Part shown: in pieces, positions 13,613 to 25,300 of the stretch
How positions within the stretch are numbered: position 1 is the first letter of the stretch
Layout of the letters: each line of letters starts with the position of its first letter
NCBI RefSeq assembly: GCF_027744825.2
Contig: NC_071334.1
Span: 56,236,937 to 56,300,936 of the forward strand
DNA length: 64,000 nt
From: Synchiropus splendidus
Taxonomy: Eukaryota > Chordata > Actinopteri > Syngnathiformes > Callionymidae
Direction of reading: 5' to 3'
Program-made: the position numbers and the translations under genes
The notes under the pieces: generated by a model
What the model saw: the letters and a program-made list of their open reading frames with translations, nothing else
Told to the model about the DNA's origin: nothing
The model's database searches: none

Positions 13613-15285
13613 TAGGGATGGGCGATAACTCACAGTACATGATACACCAGCAAAAACAATTTCTGCGATGAGAATTCTGTATATCACGCTAAATTCGCTA
13701 AACATGCGGCACACTCACTGCGTTGGACCTGCATACATCAACATGACAAGACTGTGACGGTGCGCCGCGCTCTCTTGCCCTGCTGCGTTTGACAGTTGCC
13801 GAGAGTGTGTTGGACATTGGCTCACGATCATAGTTTTAAACTTATTTCTAATACAGGGAACCTTTGATGATGACACTGGTCGACTCTGAGTCTCTGAATC
13901 CGTGTTTGTTTTATTTGCTCAAGTGGTCCTAATAGGTCACCTGACGCGGTCGTCTGCCTTGGTTCATATCAACACATGCAGGTCTCCCGCTGCGCTGGCG
14001 CCTCGGCGAAACACCGTGGTGAAAAAAGTTGGATATTGGACGGACATCCGCTCCGGTATTGGCAGCGGCGTCCTCTTCCGCGTACCCGATTAAGATTCAC
14101 TGATCGTGGACACACTCTCTCAGGCAGCGCTAATGCTACACTCCACTCATCAGTTAGGGACCACCAACAAATTCTAAAACGGTAAAAGTATTAGTGAAAC
14201 CATGAACAATGCCAATGAAAGACAACCACTTTAGGAGGGATAATTGTGAAAAGGTGCTTTTATTTTGTTATTGTCTGTCATTTTCATTTCCTGCTCTCCC
14301 GACAGCTTAAAGGCCGCGCAGCTGGAACTCAACCTTCCACTGATTTCTACTCCCGGGTTCCAGCTTGCGGGGCCAAATGGTCATATTATGTTCTGTGGTA
14401 ACTCTCACAAGACTTCTCTCTCTCGTTGTACCGTTGAATATTCCAAATTCCTGCTTTTCAGCCACTTCCTTCCTCGATCCACTTCTGTTCGCTTCCTCTC
14501 ATTCATAAATTCTGCCTGTGTGTCAGCATTTTACTGATCTCACTTTTTATTTATCGTTGAAGTAGTTTCATCCTCGTGTCAGTGTGAGTTCTCCACCACC
14601 GAGCGCTTTTCGTTTATTGGACCTCATGAGCTAACCTCCGAGTGTGTTTGTGTTCGCCACGTTGTATTAGGCTTGATACTAGTTTGCCTCTCCTTTGTTT
14701 CGGATTCTTCCCCAGTCCCTACGTATAGTTCCCCGTTCGTGTTCTGGTTCCAGCGCCTTCCGTTTTCCATTATTGTTTGTTAACCTCGTCTCTCGTGCCT
14801 TGTGTAATCCTGCAGTCATTTGTACCTGGGTCCATCCTCAGACAGCCATGACAAACTGACAGTTTGTATAATGACTTCGAGCATATGATATGACTAAATG
14901 ATCATTTATTCAGATTATTTCTAATATTTCTTCAGCAGCATCTAGGAAATGTGTCCAGACAGGTCCATAGTTAAAGTCAACTGTTAAGAGACATGAGATA
15001 CAGCAGACAGGCAGCTCAATTTAACCCCTGAATAAAGCTGGCAGAGATGTGAAACATTGAATTTCTCATCTCTACACTTAGTTAACTATTATATTTTAAC
15101 ATAAACAAATAATGATGTTGGAGACAAACTCCACTAATAAGTTTCATTATAAAATTCAAGAGAGACTGTAGTGTGTCCAACACATGGAATAGAATGAAAA
15201 TGTATTTATTGTGATAATTATTCTTATCACTGAAATTACAACATTTATCATGATTTTTTTTTTTTGTGCATATCGCCCAACCCTG
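13613..15285. mobile_element. hAT-type DNA transposon, non-autonomous, 8-bp target duplication
   Basis: The left end reads TAGGGATGGGCGATA. The right end, reverse-complemented, reads CAGGGTTGGGCGATA. The element is flanked by a perfect 8-bp direct repeat CTGGAAGG at 13605-13612 and 15286-15293, the length made by hAT transposases. The 'gggcgata' terminus is a familiar fish hAT type. At 1673 bp it has no intact transposase. The interior between about 14270 and 14870 is less AT-rich, with a C/T-rich run, and may be a second inserted repeat whose edges I could not fix. The flanking AT-rich parts look like typical element interior. Confidence 0.85.
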
Positions 15286-15293
15286 CTGGAAGG

Positions 15294-18200
15294 TGGATCC
15301 ACAGGTCTAGTGAGAGGCACGAAATAGGCTTTCTGTTCAAGTAATAAAACTGAATTAAAACATAATAATTATTATTGCTAATGTAATAATTAATTTATTT
15401 TTGGACCATGGGCCATGCAAAATTGGTTCCAGGTTCAGTAAATCATAATGCCAAAATCTAAATCTATTCCTACTAGCTTGAAATGTAAGTAACTCGGGAA
15501 GACGCTGTACAGTCACGTGGCACATTGAAATATGCTGGCCCGGTTAGGGACATGAAACTGCTCCAGATTTACGCATTTTTCCTCTCTCAACACGATAAAC
15601 ACAGGCATCGCAAATGGCTATCGTCTCCACATCACACTGAACAAGTCTGAGAAGGAAACATGGAGGACCGTGCCTTTTTGAAATCCACATTTCAGGAACA
15701 GGTGCTGTCTTTTTCGTCCACAACAAATAAATAGATCATGAAAAAAACAAGAGACTAGGGATGAAATCAAGAATACTGGCTGATAGTAGTGGTCCAACCT
15801 TTCGTTCCATTATATTTCAGTTCATGAAACACTTTTTTAAGTACTTATTTGTGTGTATGAGGCAATGACTTATGTGACGCGTGAGACAATTATTTAAGGT
15901 AATTCAATGTACATGTACATCTGACTGGACTATTCCTCGAGCGTCTTGTGCTGTTTTTCAGCTGAGTTTTCACCCAGCTCGACCATTGATTTAGAAAAAT
16001 AAACAGGTCAACGGGTCGGTGTGTGTTAAAAATCACGTTTGTATAGTATAAACACATTTTGTTATCTGACCGAAACCAGTGCCATTTGTGCTTTCTGCGC
16101 TCAACCCTGCACTCACTTTTAAATTCAAATGCAACTATTAAACCCCCAGAATGTCTTCAGTATGAGCTTAATAATTTCTTCTATAGTTTAATAACAGGAT
16201 TTCCACAGCAACACAAACTTGACTTTCATATGACGGGAGAAAGAGGAAGAGAAAGCGCTTGTCGTTGTGAGGGGGTGAAGAAGTGATGAGAAACAGGGAG
16301 ATTGCAGGCCATACAAGGCCCGGGGCCATTATTACCACATCATGAGAACAATCAATCAAAATGGCTGAGAATGTGCATGATGTTTCAGGGCCACTTAGAC
16401 ATGCATAATAAGATCATGAATACAAGTCAGCTTCCACATGAGGCAACCAATGGGCTGCTCTTGCTGCAGAGGCCTCAGGTAGCTCACGTGGGATTTAACA
16501 CAGCACGCATGTACGCACACCGACGTGTCCTCATCGATCCTCACTCTTGGAATAAAATGATTTATTGGATTTTTTTTTTTGTATAATATTTTGTGTCATC
16601 CCAGGAGACTCGGGCCATGAGATTCATGATGCTGGGTTCAAAGGTATTCATCAAATATTGTCATGCTGTAATTGGGAAAAATTGACGTGTTGACTAGCGC
16701 ACTGTGGAATAAATTATTAATGCAAAGACATTAGGAGGTTTGCATTGTTGTAGATGTGACGCCTTTGTGATGTGACGTTTGGGTGAACTATAGTTCTCAC
16801 AAGGAGCCATCTTGGCTTAATCTTAAGGTCCTTTTGCTGAGGAACCAATCATAAGCGGAAATTTGAACCCTTTGTTTTGCACAAAAACACCGCACGTATG
16901 TGACATCGGTTGAGGAAGTGGTGACTACGTACTACGTTTTCATTAGACTACATTTATTCATGAATTTACTAGTCAAAATGAGTGAAAGAAGCCTTATTTG
17001 CACACTCTGCTCTAATCGACTCTGTGACAGTTTACAGTTAGTGCGTATGCTGGAATAAAACATGCATTTTGAAGTGTCAGCGAACTAATAATTGTGGAAT
17101 GCAAATGTATGCAAATATATTATAGTGCTTGAAATTAGATTTTATCAAACCTATTAGCAATTTTGCATGTGGCTATTTTCAACACAAATACAGGTGCAAA
17201 CCTTGTGAATGTGTAATTGTTCATATCTGGCTGCAGTGACTGCAGTGAAAAGTAGACAAAAATGAAGGAAAATATAAATAGGATTTATTCTAATTCTAAT
17301 TCTAATTCTATTATTTAAGATATTTACCATCCCACGACAACTCAGGCCTTGTCCACACAGAGACAGGTCCGATGTTTTCACTCACAGTGTCAGACAGACT
17401 AAATTTGAACATGCCAGATCCTAGTCTCCATGTGGATCCATGTGATCTGGATATATATATTTCTAATGCCCTGTAATAGACGGTACTGTGCATGCTTTTA
17501 TTATTGAGCTCAAGGCGCACGGGAAACGCTTGGAAGCTCTCTTCACTGAATTACTTTTTCACTGTGATTGAAACGCACAGCCCTTTGAGGGGCTGTAAAT
17601 AGAAATTGACACATTGCTACTCATCGAACGAAAGGACCGCCCTGACATACTCCCAACCTCCGTCATTCTTTGATGTGACTTGGTGTCAGGACATACAGCG
17701 GAAGGTGGAATATCTTCTTTAATTGAAATCCTAATGCGTCAACTTGTAACACCAGTAGGAACGCTAAAGTCCACTTCCCAACATCATTATATTATACTAT
17801 TGGAGTGAGAACATGTTGGCTTTGGAGTAAATCTGGAGCATATTTCATGCTAGCTGTGAACAACAGAGCAGTTATTATCAATTCCCCTGAAAGACAAAGT
17901 TACGTTTGTGATGTTAAAAACTTATTGATCAACCATCAGCTTTTTTCCTCCTTTTAAATGACAACGCATTTTTTTTATTTCTTTGAAATTGCTCATTTTA
18001 ATGTAAATTTTATTCATGATATTTTGAGTGTATTTTAGCTGCTTTAGTCTGTTTCATCATGTCACCATGTACGGTTGACGCAAATCTAAACTACTGCAGA
18101 ACCGACCTCTGTCTACCATCAAGGAATGGACCCCATTAAATATAAACCACAGCTGGGATGATCAGTCCCACAGCAACTGGCAAATCCGGTTCATGAACAT

Positions 18201-19689
18201 CATGAACAATCGTAAATCAGCTACAAGAAGCGCTCACATTGCAACTTGGATCTATTTCACCGAGATCTGGTCAAAAAAGCTTTATTTTCAATGCAGCCAA
18301 ATGCGACAAATGTAACGGAACAATTTTCCTGAATGAGATATCTTGCCTCCTCAAAGGGATGTGGCAATCACACCGTTCAGCATGTAATCTCACATTCTGG
18401 ATGTAAAACAGGAGCCGTCTTATGCAACTAGAATCTTTAGGGATAATTCATCAGGGGATTGCCTTTATTTCCTCGGAACGCTTGAGAGTATGCTAATCAC
18501 AGCAGTCTAAAACAAGCTTTCCATTCCACCCATTGATAATTGCTTCCTCTGTTTCACTGAGGGCCCCCTCGGAGACTCCTGTCACGTCCCTCAGCAGATG
18601 GCTCCAGCTCACGCACAATGACAAACCTTGATTTCATTGATGCTGAAAACAACCTTCGACAAAAAAAAACAAAAAAAAAACGATTACAATCTTTAACCTA
18701 TTTTTCATACACACAATGGCCTTGTTCACAGCATTAAACAGGTTTCTTTAATGCAGTAATAAAGCATTGTTGGGGTCCTGACATTTTTCTTTTTTCAAAT
18801 GTGCTATTGGGCTGTCATTTAGATGAGCTCCCGCTGTGATGCTCCGTTTAATGCCTTGCATCTTTGTGTGAGTGTTGTGTGGTGAGTCTTTCAGTAAACC
18901 TCTCATTTGCTCACAGTTGGATGTCTGTCGAGCAACAGCACGCACAGTGAATATGGTGACAGGTTTTGTGATCGTGTTGACTTTGAAAGGATGAAATTTG
19001 TTTTTGTGATGTACCCTTCACAATTGTTGTTAGCCAGAAAAGCCTGCAAGAGCACAGACGTTCATCTTCAAGGCGGCTCATCTTCAGCTGATAATAATGC
19101 TATTTGTGTGGCTGTTGTGATTCGAGTCATCAAACCTGTCTCATTCAGTCTGTGGCATATTGGCTCATCCGAAAAATTGGAAGCGTCACATTTAACCGCT
19201 GGCGTTTTCTTTTCTTTTTTTTTTTTTTTTTTGTGCAGGTGCAGGCACTTCTGTTGGTCTAAAGATTCACCAAGTGAATTTCAATTGACATTTGGAAAAT
19301 TTCGATGTGATGTGGTCGTTATCTATTCTTGGCCTCATAATTCCGAGGCTTCCATTTCGGGGCACTGGCTAATGAATATCATTTTGTACTAAAACTGATT
19401 GATGGCCAGCTGTACAATTAGAACCGAAACTGAAGGCTCCATTTGAGAGTTACAGGATCTTTGCAGATGATGTTTATGGACTTGATTCGGGAGTAATTAC
19501 AACAGGGTCATTAATATGCATTTATTGTGACAACTTGTATCTGACTTATTAGCAATGACAAGTAGGTTATGTCATATAAATCATGAGTTCGTGATTTTGG
19601 GGAAGAGAGGAACGCATTGTTTTCTTTTCTCTTGAAGATTGGAATGGCAGTCTGCAGAATCTCCCCTTCATCCTGGCTCCTACTGTGCG
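15294..19689. other. Intronic, no gene
   Basis: Unique AT-rich DNA with short repeats (17284). The 161-codon plus-strand frame at 18907-19392 crosses a long T run (about 19215) and has no family resemblance, so it is treated as chance. Confidence 0.5.
17284..17313. repeat. (TAATTC)n short tandem repeat
   Basis: Four copies of TAATTC-type units. LINE tails can look like this, but no LINE body adjoins it. Confidence 0.9.
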
Positions 19690-20222
19690 TACGAGTGTGT
19701 GTATGTGGCCTTGTTTAACTCCTCGTGAGGACCGTATGGCTTTTGTCTGGACACCACGAGGTTAAGCCTCAATTTGAGAATTAAGACGTCAAAATAACTG
19801 GGCCATTATAGTTGGGCACAAGTTTGTTTCAGAGTTAAGGTTAGACATTTGTTTTGGATGGTTAGGTTTCACGTGAAAGGCTGGGGAAAGGGTTGTGGCA
19901 ATGACAGGTCTTCACAAAAATAGCGAAACACGAGTGAGTGTGTTTAGGCTTATAAGACTTAAGACTAAGCTTATAATTTTGGGGAAAACACCACCTTGTG
20001 GAGCCCTTAAACCTTTGTGGGCCCTTTCTGCCGGACCCCACTAGGCTATACGTCACGTTGAGGATGAAGTCTTCAAAGCAGTTCTGGTTAAGTTGAGCCA
20101 TGGCTCGGTTTAAATTTGGATGGTTAGGTAAATGTCTCCAACATTGGACCACAATAGGATACATATGCTTAAACACACATACTGCATGCGCAGACACACA
20201 CCTACACACACACACGGACACA
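19690..20222. repeat. Degenerate TG/CA-flanked dispersed repeat
   Basis: A TG-rich left edge (GAGTGTGTGTATGTGGCC) and a CA-rich right edge (CACACACCTACACACACACA) enclose CTCGTGAGGACCG, AGTTAAGGTTAGACATTTG, GATGGTTAGG and CTGGGGAAAGGG. This resembles the common fish repeat built from 'GTGGGGAC' and 'GGTTAGGG' words, heavily decayed. The 119-codon minus-strand frame here is not a gene. Confidence 0.4.
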
Positions 20223-21174
20223 AGATATGGGTGTAAGTGGGTCCATGGTGGTGGTCCATTTTAATAAATAGGGCTGAGTTAAAAAAATAAAAAAAGCTTT
20301 ATTGTACTGAATTGATGTCTGAATTGGATTCATAAAATGCCCAAACCAATTACTTTACGTTTTTACAACCGTATGTCGAACAGCTTGTAGTTTAAAGCAC
20401 AATATAAATGTCAATTTTTTAAATAATGCTCCAAGTTACTGGGCTCTTCTTCTTTTTACAGCATTGGTTCTCTGAGAATCTGCGACCAAATCTAGTAAAT
20501 TTAGGAAATCTGAATCAATACCACATTGGTATGAAATGTCATATAAAAGATTTAAAAAAAATGATCAATGAAAATGAATAGCATGTGTATGTAACAAGAG
20601 AAAGTGTACTTGATGGGCATATGAGTCCATCAAAGGTCTGGAGTTCACCCTGAAATTTGTCAAAATGATGGATCACCCTGAGATTATATTTATCATTTTG
20701 AATGACAAAAAAAGGGGATTTGGCAGCTCCTTATCTCCAGTGGACAAGTCTGCTGAGTTGTTCCTTCATCCTCTCGAGCTGATTCTAAGTATGTGATTTG
20801 TTCTGTCATCTCATAAAGGACCGCAGCTGCAAAGACCATCTGTTATCTGAAAAACATACCAAATTCAGTGAATATAAAGGCCTGTTACGCATTCATTTCT
20901 TGGCTTTTAGCTCTAGAAGAAGGAATATTGCGTAACTTTTAACTTTCTTTCATTTCTTCGGTCAATGTCACGTCCAGCTGTGCTGAATTCCGCTCACAAA
21001 CAAGCACTCGTAATAAAACAGATGATTGAAAGTCACTAACGCACAGGCACACAGGCGATACAAATGGGTCAGCTGCCAGACAAAGGGAGGATTCAGACAT
21101 AAAGACAAGAAGCCACATTTACCTCAGACCTGGAAACAGAAAATTAAACATACTGTATACTTGTACTCTGATCT

Positions 21175-21230
21175 ACTCCTCCTCCTCCTACTACTATATT
21201 CTTGTCATTATTATTATTATTATTATTATT
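21175..21230. repeat. CTC/CTA then (ATT)n microsatellite
   Basis: CTCCTCCTCCTACTACT followed by eight ATT units. Confidence 0.95.
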
Positions 21231-22464
21231 TAGAATATTAATGTATTTTTAGGCTGTTCACAAAGTGTTTAACATGCAAAACAGACCACAAATAAAATCA
21301 TGCAACAGTGTCTAGAAGTCCACATGTACTATATAAACATGCACATACACATGAATGTGGTTGGATATCATCTCAGCAAAAGCATAAGTAAGTAGGAAAC
21401 AAGATGCTATTATGTCTATAGAAATGATGTTCCTGGGTGGTTTATTAATGGTCAACATTTCTAGAATGTTCCTGGGGGCCAGTTCACGACAGGCTTTAAA
21501 ACTTATCAACAAAATGTTTAACTCATCCTGACAGTTTTTTTTTTTAGTGTGAGGTTCAAGTAAGATTTATGAGTTTTTTTGTACCACAGATCAATGCTGC
21601 TATGAAGAACAAGTATGGAGACAATTGTGATGGAAAGACAAATATATTTAAATATATTATTTACAATATAGACTGCATATACAATTTAACTGGTTCAGCT
21701 ATGGGAAATGTGCACCATTTAATTGGTGTTGTCATGAAACAGCAGCAATGCTTTCAGAATCCATTATCTGTAGGTCCATTTGTGTGTTGTCCGCTTGGCC
21801 GAGGAAAAATACCATGTGATGCTTGATAATTGAAGAATGAAAAGGCCAAAACATTTACTACTAAAATGGATGTGTTTTACCTGAATTAAGTGAGCTGTTT
21901 TGTTACAGTTTATCAGTGCATGCAGAACAGACAGATAAGAGGTGACTCCTTATGGATCTTGTCCGGAGCAACGCCAAAGTGGCTTTCTGTTACAGAGGTT
22001 TGCAGGGGACAACAGATTCAACATGCATGACCTTCATCGAGCACTCTTGAAAAATTCATTACATTCTCTCTGCGGGGCAGTGAGGGAGATGTATGTAAAT
22101 GACAGAGGACTCGTCATTCATCATTCTCTTTACCTTGACACCCAGGAGGAAATAACACCAGTAAAAGTGTAGTCTTTCCTGTGTGCTGCAATTTTGCTTC
22201 CACCTTGATGCTGTGTTTGAAGTTTTCCTTGATCAATGCCTTCAAGGTTTTTTTGTACCCCAAAACTCCCCAAAATATTGATTTGAAAATCCGAGTAAGA
22301 ACTATGCAATAAAGCAGGGAAGCTGTCAACAGTTTTTTGCCATGAAATGATTGCCATGACCAAGTATCATCTCAGAGACCTCAAACCAAACTTAGGAGGA
22401 AACTCTTAACAGATGGGCCACACATTTTAAAGCACTTAAATGAACCAACAAACATACGAACAAA

Positions 22465-22830
22465 CATTCATCTTCATTTAACCAGCGCTTGGTCCTGTCC
22501 AGGGTTGCGGGGAGTGCTGGAGTCTATCCCAGCGGTCATTGGGTGAGATGCAGGAACACACCCTGGACAGGTCTCTAGTCCATCACAGGGCACACACACC
22601 CCATTCACACACACCCCGGGGGCAACGTAAAAGTGTCCTATTAACCTAGTGAGCGTGTCTTTGGACTGCCGGAGGAAACTGCATTACCTGGAGAAAACCC
22701 ACGCAAGCACAGGGAGAACATACAAACTCCACTCAGAAAGGTCCAGAGCCGGATTCAAACCCTGAACCTTCTTGCTGAGAGGCAGCAGTGCCAACCATTG
22801 CTCCACTGTACTGGCCCCAACCAACAAACA
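22465..22830 (+). repeat. Fish dispersed repeat, uninterrupted copy
   Basis: Recognised from its familiar order of blocks: AACCAGCGCTTGGTCCTG, GCGGGGAGTGCTGGAG, ACACCCTGGACAGG, TGTCTTTGGACTG, AGGGAGAACATACAAACTCC, CTTGCTGAGAGGCAGCAGTG. It acts as the internal reference for the interrupted copy at 28395-29640. It has no coding potential of its own. Confidence 0.8.
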
Positions 22831-22891
22831 TGACATGTAAATATTATGACGACATACCTTTCTGTTATGCGTATAAACAAACAAACAAAAT

Positions 22892-22953
22892 GAAATGACA
22901 TGAAACCATGTGATCATCGCAAAACGAAATGACATGAAACCATGTGATCATCG

Positions 22954-23008
<55 letters not shown>
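22892..23008. repeat. 34-bp tandem duplication joined to an AT repeat
   Basis: GAAATGACATGAAACCATGT plus GATCATCGCAAA occurs at 22892 and again at 22926 (period 34), with an exact match over at least 32 bp. An (AT)n tract of about 52 bp (22957-23008) follows directly. The 120-codon 'YIYIYI' frame over it is an artefact. Confidence 0.9.
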
Positions 23009-23014
<6 letters not shown>

Positions 23015-23295
23015 CATCGAAAAGTCCCCCAGAACCAGGAGTAAGTCATAATCATCAAAAGAAAAAAATAGACTTGATGCAAACTGAAAATTGGATAATA
23101 TAAAATAAAATGTCATAAATTGTTTATAAGTAATTTTGAAAACTGCTTCAACAGGTGAACAGTCTTTACTGACTTTCTTTATCATTTTTATCTTTTCAAG
23201 AACTTGTCCATAGTTGTTAACTATCACAGATTTGCAGCTGTCACATTAATTCAGTGTCACACTGCCTCCACCATATGTGGCTAATGTATTAAAAC

Positions 23296-23411
23296 TGAGC
23301 GTCTCGTGGCCCTCACGGCCCAAATGTGTAAAACAAAAAAACTTTTAGTGGCCCTCAAGGAGGCGCTCGATGCCCAACTATGGGCCCCGGCCCTATGGTT
23401 AAGAATCACTG
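23296..23411. repeat. One-ended hAT-like fragment next to the exon 3 donor
   Basis: Ends ...GGTTAAGAATCACTG, the reverse complement of CAGTGATTCTTAACC, a common hAT terminus. It also contains GGCCCTCACGGCC and GGCCCTCAAGGAGGC. It stops 88 bp short of the coding exon at 23500. Confidence 0.45.
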
Positions 23412-23499
23412 GATTCGCTCACATGCACTCCAAGATATGGGAGCCAGCCTTCTCGCGCCATTCGTGATCTGAACTGAGAGAGTCTGAAAGAAGACATAC

Positions 23500-23643
23500 C
23501 TTTGACTAAAGCCGTTCTCCTTCCTCCGACAGTGGAGAGTGAGGACTCGATGACCTTCACTTCTGACATCCTGACTCACTGACCACGCCACTGGGTTAGT
23601 GGCCTTGGCCCCCAGGAAAGCCAGGCCATCCATCAGCCTCACC
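23500..23643 (-). CDS. tmem132b: TMEM132-family protein, next coding exon (probably exon 3)
   Basis: Partial CDS: a 144 bp internal exon. The acceptor is TGTGTTTCAG|G (AG at 23645-23644) and the donor CAAAG|GTATGT (GT at 23499-23498). Its first G completes the Arg codon left open by the exon at 55707-56631, so the joined reading is ...FTLR-VRLMDGLAFLGAK... . The 47 complete codons follow the family pattern after FTLR: a short basic strand, G-L-x-F-L-G, a conserved Trp (AWSVSQDV, compare W-D-V-K in paralogues) and a conserved Cys near the end (LTLHCRRK). It ends in phase 2 again (AG of a split codon). Same gene, strand and phase series as the larger exon about 32 kb upstream. An 82-residue open frame that runs past the donor is only an extension into the intron. 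I did not find the next exon, expected to carry a TWQVEYP-like motif, between here and position 1. Confidence 0.9.
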
Positions 23644-24146
23644 CTGAAACACATGTATAAACATTCAGGTTAGATAAGACATTGGACTCCCACGAAGAAC
23701 TGTCGCCGGTCCTGAGAGCACTCTGGTGTCTCTGGTGTCAGAGCCAGATTCTAAATTGCACAGGACCTCTTTTGCACTCTTTCACTCCCTGACGTACAAA
23801 AACATGTCACAGGAAAATCAACTGAAGTGGTACTCTGACTGCCTTTTACACAGGTCACAGAAACGTTCCAAGTCTCGGTTTGCCTCCAGTTTGCACAAGA
23901 GTATCATTTGGACAGCAGCAACCAAGCAAAGAGATGGAACGAAAAACATATGTGTGACTTCAAGTGAACATCCTCTCAACTGAACCAGTATTAAAGACAG
24001 AAATGCTTTCATGTTGTTTTTCCCACACAGCAGAAGGTTGTTACAAATTATTTATGTCTGATCGTGTATAACACCTTGCAACGACACAGCAGATGGAGGC
24101 ATGACATCATTACTGCGGTAGCAAGATAGGGAATGAATGTTTGAAT

Positions 24147-25065
24147 CAGGGACGCTCCGCTCTAGATTTTTGCTGCCGGTCACCAATACCGATCACTGAC
24201 ACCGATCACATCGATTGGCAATGAATTTGTAAACAAAATGAGTCTGCGTACATGATATGAAAAAATGAACTTTACATCATTTTAATTCTGACACGTTTTT
24301 ATATACCTCTTCAAATGTCAATTAAAACTAGGGATGTTCCGATCGATTGTTGCCGATCCATATTCCATATGAATACATCTTTCATACAAGTCCACAAATC
24401 TTATTTCTGCCAGGTCCTGGGGCAGTGTGTCTGGAGCCCGACCGGGGAGAGCCGTCAACTGCTGACATACCCTCAAACACCGCGTGATGATTTGAAGAGA
24501 ATGACTAGCCTCAAATGCAAATTTACAGACCACTTCCCCGTGATGGGGACCACACATCTTCAGTTAACCACCGCTTACTCCTGACCGATACCGATCACAT
24601 GGATTGACAATGAATTTGTAATCAAAATGATGAGACCATCTGTGTACATGATGTGAGAAAATGAACTTTAAATAATTTTAATGCAGACGCGTTTTTATAT
24701 ACCTCTTCAGGGTGGCAAAAATAGAAAAACCTTGCTGAATGCAGCAATTATTCTGTCAAAAGGACAACTGCACCTAAATCCAAAACGGCGACGGATCGAG
24801 GTGTTTCCATTTCCGTCTCCGTCTCTGTCTAAACAACTCCCGAGAAAGGCTGGTCATCTAGCATGGTGAAATTAATAATTATTTCTTATTATTCCAGATG
24901 TCACGCTCGGACCTGCAGGTGTTGCTAAGCATCAGCTACGCTAACAGGAACCAGCGGTCTCACTTTCATGAGCTCAGAAAACTCTCCGTGCTCCGTCAAG
25001 TGCTGGCACTTTAAATGTGTTTCATTTGAAGACCCTTCCCTCGCAGAGTGATGCTGCTGGAAAAA
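24147..25065. repeat. GATCGG hAT-like composite repeat, complex copy
   Basis: Contains two transposon-like ends (CAGGGACGCTCC at 24147, TAGGGATGTTCCGATCGATT near 24329), with CCGATACCGATCACATGGAT blocks. A segment of about 115 bp occurs twice (24201-24315 and 24590-24710). Between them lies the start of the dispersed repeat also seen at 28255-28395. The 24836-25060 part matches 61635-61860 and 50270-50430 (CCAGCGGTCTCACTTTCATG, TCAAGTGCTGG). Confidence 0.65.
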
Positions 25066-25071
25066 ACAAAC

Positions 25072-25300
25072 TAGTGATGGGTATTGCAGGATTGATGGGG
25101 TTTCATGAAACAGCATCCGAACTATCAACCCACTAGATGGAACTCCTGAATAAGAAATGGTGTAAATGATGTAAATATTTGTTCAAAGCCAAACATTATA
25201 TAACAGACAGTGAGATTTAACAGCCTCTGAAAATTAGGACGCTGTTTCATGACACCTCATTAACCCTTCACAAAAGGGAGTGGGATCTAAATAAACCCAG
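25072..25300. repeat. hAT-like dispersed repeat fragment (CTAGTGATGGG end)
   Basis: Begins CTAGTGATGGGTATTGCAGG, a common fish hAT terminus, followed by GTTTCATGAAACAGCATCCG and the CCTCTGAAAATTAGGACG block shared with 9030-9290. The far end is not clear. Confidence 0.45.

Larger units (their letters stand above)
1..23499 (-). other. TMEM132 intron 3 (partial, 5' part)
   Basis: Begins with donor GTATGT at 23499 and runs off the window at position 1. I looked on the minus strand for codons of the conserved TWQVEYP and LAMDTEI motifs of the next exons and found none, so the next exon is probably outside. Contents are hAT, mariner and LINE remnants and simple repeats. Confidence 0.7.

Noticed and set aside
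18907..19392. 161-codon plus-strand frame as a gene
   Set aside because: Crosses a long T run giving poly-Phe and has no family resemblance.
22465..22830. Regular short repeats suggesting a CRISPR-like array
   Set aside because: A known fish dispersed repeat in vertebrate DNA; no regular spacer structure.
22865..23227. 120-codon frame with a YIYIYI stretch
   Set aside because: Translation of an AT microsatellite; not a protein.
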